Part shown: piece after piece, positions 5,870 to 6,729 of the stretch
Layout: each line of letters starts with the position of its first letter
Numbering within the stretch: the stretch's first letter is position 1
NCBI GenBank assembly: GCA_007134405.1
Contig: SLKW01000477.1
Coordinates: 1-6,729 of the forward strand
Length of the DNA: 6,729 nt
Reading direction: 5' to 3'
DNA from: Paracoccaceae bacterium
Lineage (GTDB): Bacteria > Pseudomonadota > Alphaproteobacteria > Rhodobacterales > Rhodobacteraceae
Program-made: the position numbers and the translations under genes
Notes under the pieces: generated by a model
Told to the model about the DNA's origin: nothing
Databases searched by the model: none
The model's input: the letters and a program-made list of their open reading frames with translations, nothing else

Positions 5870-6301
5870 TCAACTCGCGCGCTGCGTTCTTTACCCGTCA
5901 GAGCACATAGGCTTCATCGGAAAGCCCGACGAGGCTGATCTTGTTGCTGCGGGCGCAGAAAATTGCTCGACGGTGCACTTCACTCTAATGACGGCAACGG
6001 GTTCCGAGCCATGCGGCAACTCGGGAATTCCCCCCTACTGGCGCCGCGATGCAACGGCGAATGTTTTTGCGGCCGGCCGCGTTAGGGAACGCGCCGCGAT
6101 GAACCAGTGCGATACTGGCAAGTCCGTCCGGTTCGAAATAGCCGAGGCCACACGCGAGCCGGCAGCAATCGCGCGCGCCGCGTGAGAAGATGTCGGTGCA
6201 TGCCCTTGTGCTCGCCGCTAAGAACCCGAAATTTCATGCATGGAGCACGCTGCGAGGGTATATCGCAGCATTCCGGATACGCCAGTGAAGTCCAAAAACC
6301 A
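5870..6301. other. 432-base region without a recognisable gene
   Basis: Composition falls here: 5881-6000 holds 67 G/C in 120 bases, against about 70% in the neighbouring genes. An open frame of 122 codons runs from 5817 to 6185 (+), overlapping the end of the tetR-type gene by 53 bases. It has GGAGG at 5803-5807, but its protein resembles nothing I know, and its third-base G/C preference looks weaker than in the real genes. The opposite strand is also open in places without starts. I see no terminator for the tetR-type gene. It may be decayed DNA of the same event that damaged the transporter to the right. Confidence 0.5.
6249..6269. repeat. 7-base inverted repeat downstream of the MFS remnant
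   Basis: GCTGCGA (6249-6255) and TCGCAGC (6263-6269) form a perfect 7-pair stem with a 7-base GGGTATA loop, 33 bases past the stop of the transporter remnant on the minus strand. No T-run follows. It could be the old terminator of that gene. Confidence 0.35.
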
Positions 6302-6729
6302 TCAGCGTGCCATCGACTGGTGCAGTGCATCGGCGTTCACTTTTGGTAGGTCGCGTGCCGCTCGTGCTCCAGCCAGAGCGGCGAGCACGGCGGCGAACAC
6401 GAAATACATCGAATTGCCGAGGCTCTGGGGTAAAAAATCGAACCCAAGGTCGATCAATACGCCGGTGATCGCCGGCCCCAGTGCCGTGCCGAGAACCATG
6501 AACGCGGCCATCAGGAAGCGGATCGATCCCAGGTGGCGGGTGCCGAAGATTTCGGATCAGAAAGTTGCCATCATGGTCACGTGCATCCCGACGGCCGCTC
6601 CGATCAGGGTTATGCCGAGGCTCCAACCGCAGGCGCCATGCGACAGATCGAAGGTCGCTCGGATCTCGCCGGCGAAAACCGAGATGAAGAAGGTCTGGCC
6701 GAAGCTGGAGGCGAAGGTGGCAGGAACCC
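6302..6729 (-). pseudogene. Decayed MFS transporter, internally deleted and with an in-frame stop
   Basis: Reading the minus strand from the window edge, 56 codons begin with an N-terminal MFS helix (FASSFGQTFFISVFAGEIRA and then FDLSHGACG). They pass quickly into sequence typical of the late helices (GAAVGMHVTMMATF) and stop at TGA, complementary to 6557-6559. The same frame resumes at once with SEIFGTRHLGSIR, helix 11 (LMAAFMVLGTALGPAITGVL) and helix 12, ending at 6302. In relatives I recall, a Trp sits between the Phe and the EIFGTRHLG or ELYGTRHLG motif, so the stop looks like a Trp codon changed to TGA. Helices 2 to about 9, roughly 250 residues, appear to be missing, with the junction near 6610-6630. 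The remaining protein cannot form a transporter. The true 5' end is outside the window. The substrate of the ancestral carrier is unknown. Confidence 0.65.

Noticed and set aside
6069..6080. 12-base palindrome GCGGCCGGCCGC
   Set aside because: Simple GC palindromes of this length are common in such DNA and no promoter or gene start is nearby.
6128..6146. GGTTCGAAAT resembling the T-arm of a tRNA
   Set aside because: No pairing T-stem, acceptor stem or anticodon arm could be formed around it.
5817..6185. 122-codon frame after the tetR-type gene as a real gene
   Set aside because: It overlaps tetR, has no recognisable similarity and lies in lower-G+C DNA; not excluded, but unsupported.
1..6729. 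CRISPR arrays, insertion-sequence ends, rRNA or integrase genes
   Set aside because: No regularly spaced repeats, transposase motifs, terminal inverted repeats or RNA gene signatures were seen on either strand.

Overview
The window is high-G+C bacterial DNA. The genes sit near 70% G+C by eye (bases 2101-2160 have 44 G/C in 60), with strong GGAGG-type ribosome binding sites and tightly packed genes. Codon use and gene types suggest an alphaproteobacterium, perhaps Rhodobacterales; this is an inference, as no marker gene is present.

Layout from left to right: (1) the 3' part of a LuxR-type regulator with a helical-repeat sensor region (3-1046, +), cut by the window edge; (2) a small exported cupin (1193-1660, +); (3) a 332-base gap with a hairpin, a perfect TATAAT box, a 16-base palindrome and a long possible leader; (4) a class I SAM-dependent methyltransferase (1993-2826, +); (5) an exported vanadium-haloperoxidase-like PAP2 protein (2937-4274, +), separated from the methyltransferase by a 110-base gap holding a strong GC hairpin; (6) a convergent alpha/beta hydrolase (4347-5153, -); (7) a divergent TetR-family regulator (5261-5869, +) sharing a compact two-way promoter with the hydrolase; (8) about 430 bases of lower-G+C DNA with no recognisable gene; (9) the decayed remains of an MFS transporter (6302-6729, -), with an internal deletion and an in-frame stop.

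Two functional groupings can be argued. The TetR/hydrolase pair is a classic divergent repressor-target arrangement, with near-consensus promoters and inverted repeats between them. The cupin, methyltransferase and haloperoxidase-like genes share a direction and may form a loose unit: two proteins with signal peptides and one cytosolic SAM enzyme. No shared pathway can be proven from sequence.

The most notable point is in the haloperoxidase-like protein. It keeps the vanadate-binding Lys, both Arg and the terminal His, but the catalytic Pro-Ser-Gly-His motif reads Pro-Ala-Ala-Leu. The catalytic histidine is therefore absent, and one base separates the Leu codon from a His codon. I found no convincing new defence, mobile or RNA system.
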